A program made the translations under genes and the position numbers. From positions 1 to 6,649 of the forward strand of contig CANHPI010000155.1 in the NCBI GenBank assembly GCA_947462425.1: DNA of 6,649 bases, given 5' to 3'. Below the pieces are notes generated by a model that did not search any database, was not told the origin of the DNA, and saw nothing but the letters and a program-made list of their open reading frames with translations. The first letter of the stretch is position 1; each line of letters starts with the position of its first letter. This stretch comes from Bacteroidota bacterium. GTDB lineage: Bacteria > Bacteroidota > Bacteroidia > B-17B0 > B-17BO. This document shows positions 6,593 through 6,649 of this stretch, one piece after another.

Positions 6593-6628
6593 AAAAAATC
6601 CCACAAAAATTATTCTGTGGGATTTTTT
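6593..6628 (+). terminator. Rho-independent terminator after lepA
   Basis: AAAAAATCCCACA (6593-6605) pairs perfectly with TGTGGGATTTTTT (6616-6628) around a ten-base loop, with the right arm ending in six T. It begins 21 bases after the lepA stop codon. The A-run on the left arm means it could also stop transcription coming from the opposite strand beyond the window. Confidence 0.92.
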
Positions 6629-6649
6629 ATTAAACTAGTTTCTTTAAAA

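Overview
The window comes from an AT-rich member of the Bacteroidota. The evidence is a secreted protein with a type IX secretion (T9SS) type A C-terminal sorting domain, promoter boxes of the form TAnnTTTG, weak or absent Shine-Dalgarno sequences before every gene, a DUF420 membrane protein of the Bacteroidota form, and a sigma-54 with a long acidic Region II. I cannot assign a genus from sequence alone.

Layout. Bases 2-484 (+) hold the C-terminal end of mfd, the transcription-repair coupling factor. Its gene converges on a T9SS-exported protein of unknown function (592-1944, -), and a strong symmetric hairpin at 540-573 can terminate transcription from both sides. The exported gene has a well-spaced Bacteroidota-type promoter at 1979-2009 (-). 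Directly upstream, 2042-2251 (-) holds a decayed T9SS sorting domain, the tail of a second exported protein. It has lost its upstream part, carries in-frame stops and has a 2-base deletion near the old C terminus. Bases 2252-2551 are AT-rich and appear non-coding, with a probable promoter and a small hairpin ahead of the next gene.

On the + strand follow three intact genes: a five-helix DUF420 membrane protein (2552-3151), rpoN (sigma-54, 3224-4711) and lepA (elongation factor 4, 4781-6571). A Rho-independent terminator closes the group at 6593-6628. Gaps of 72 and 69 bases and a candidate -7 box before each gene suggest separate promoters, although no terminator lies between them, so read-through is possible.

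Function. Mfd, RpoN and LepA are housekeeping proteins (transcription-coupled repair, alternative sigma factor, ribosome-associated GTPase). DUF420 proteins are linked to haem-copper oxidase biogenesis. There is no sign of a defence island, phage, insertion sequence, CRISPR array or RNA gene, and I see no convincing new multi-gene system. The points most worth a second look are the T9SS-tail pseudogene, an EF-hand-like loop inside the DUF420 protein, and repeated TGTCACT elements in front of rpoN.
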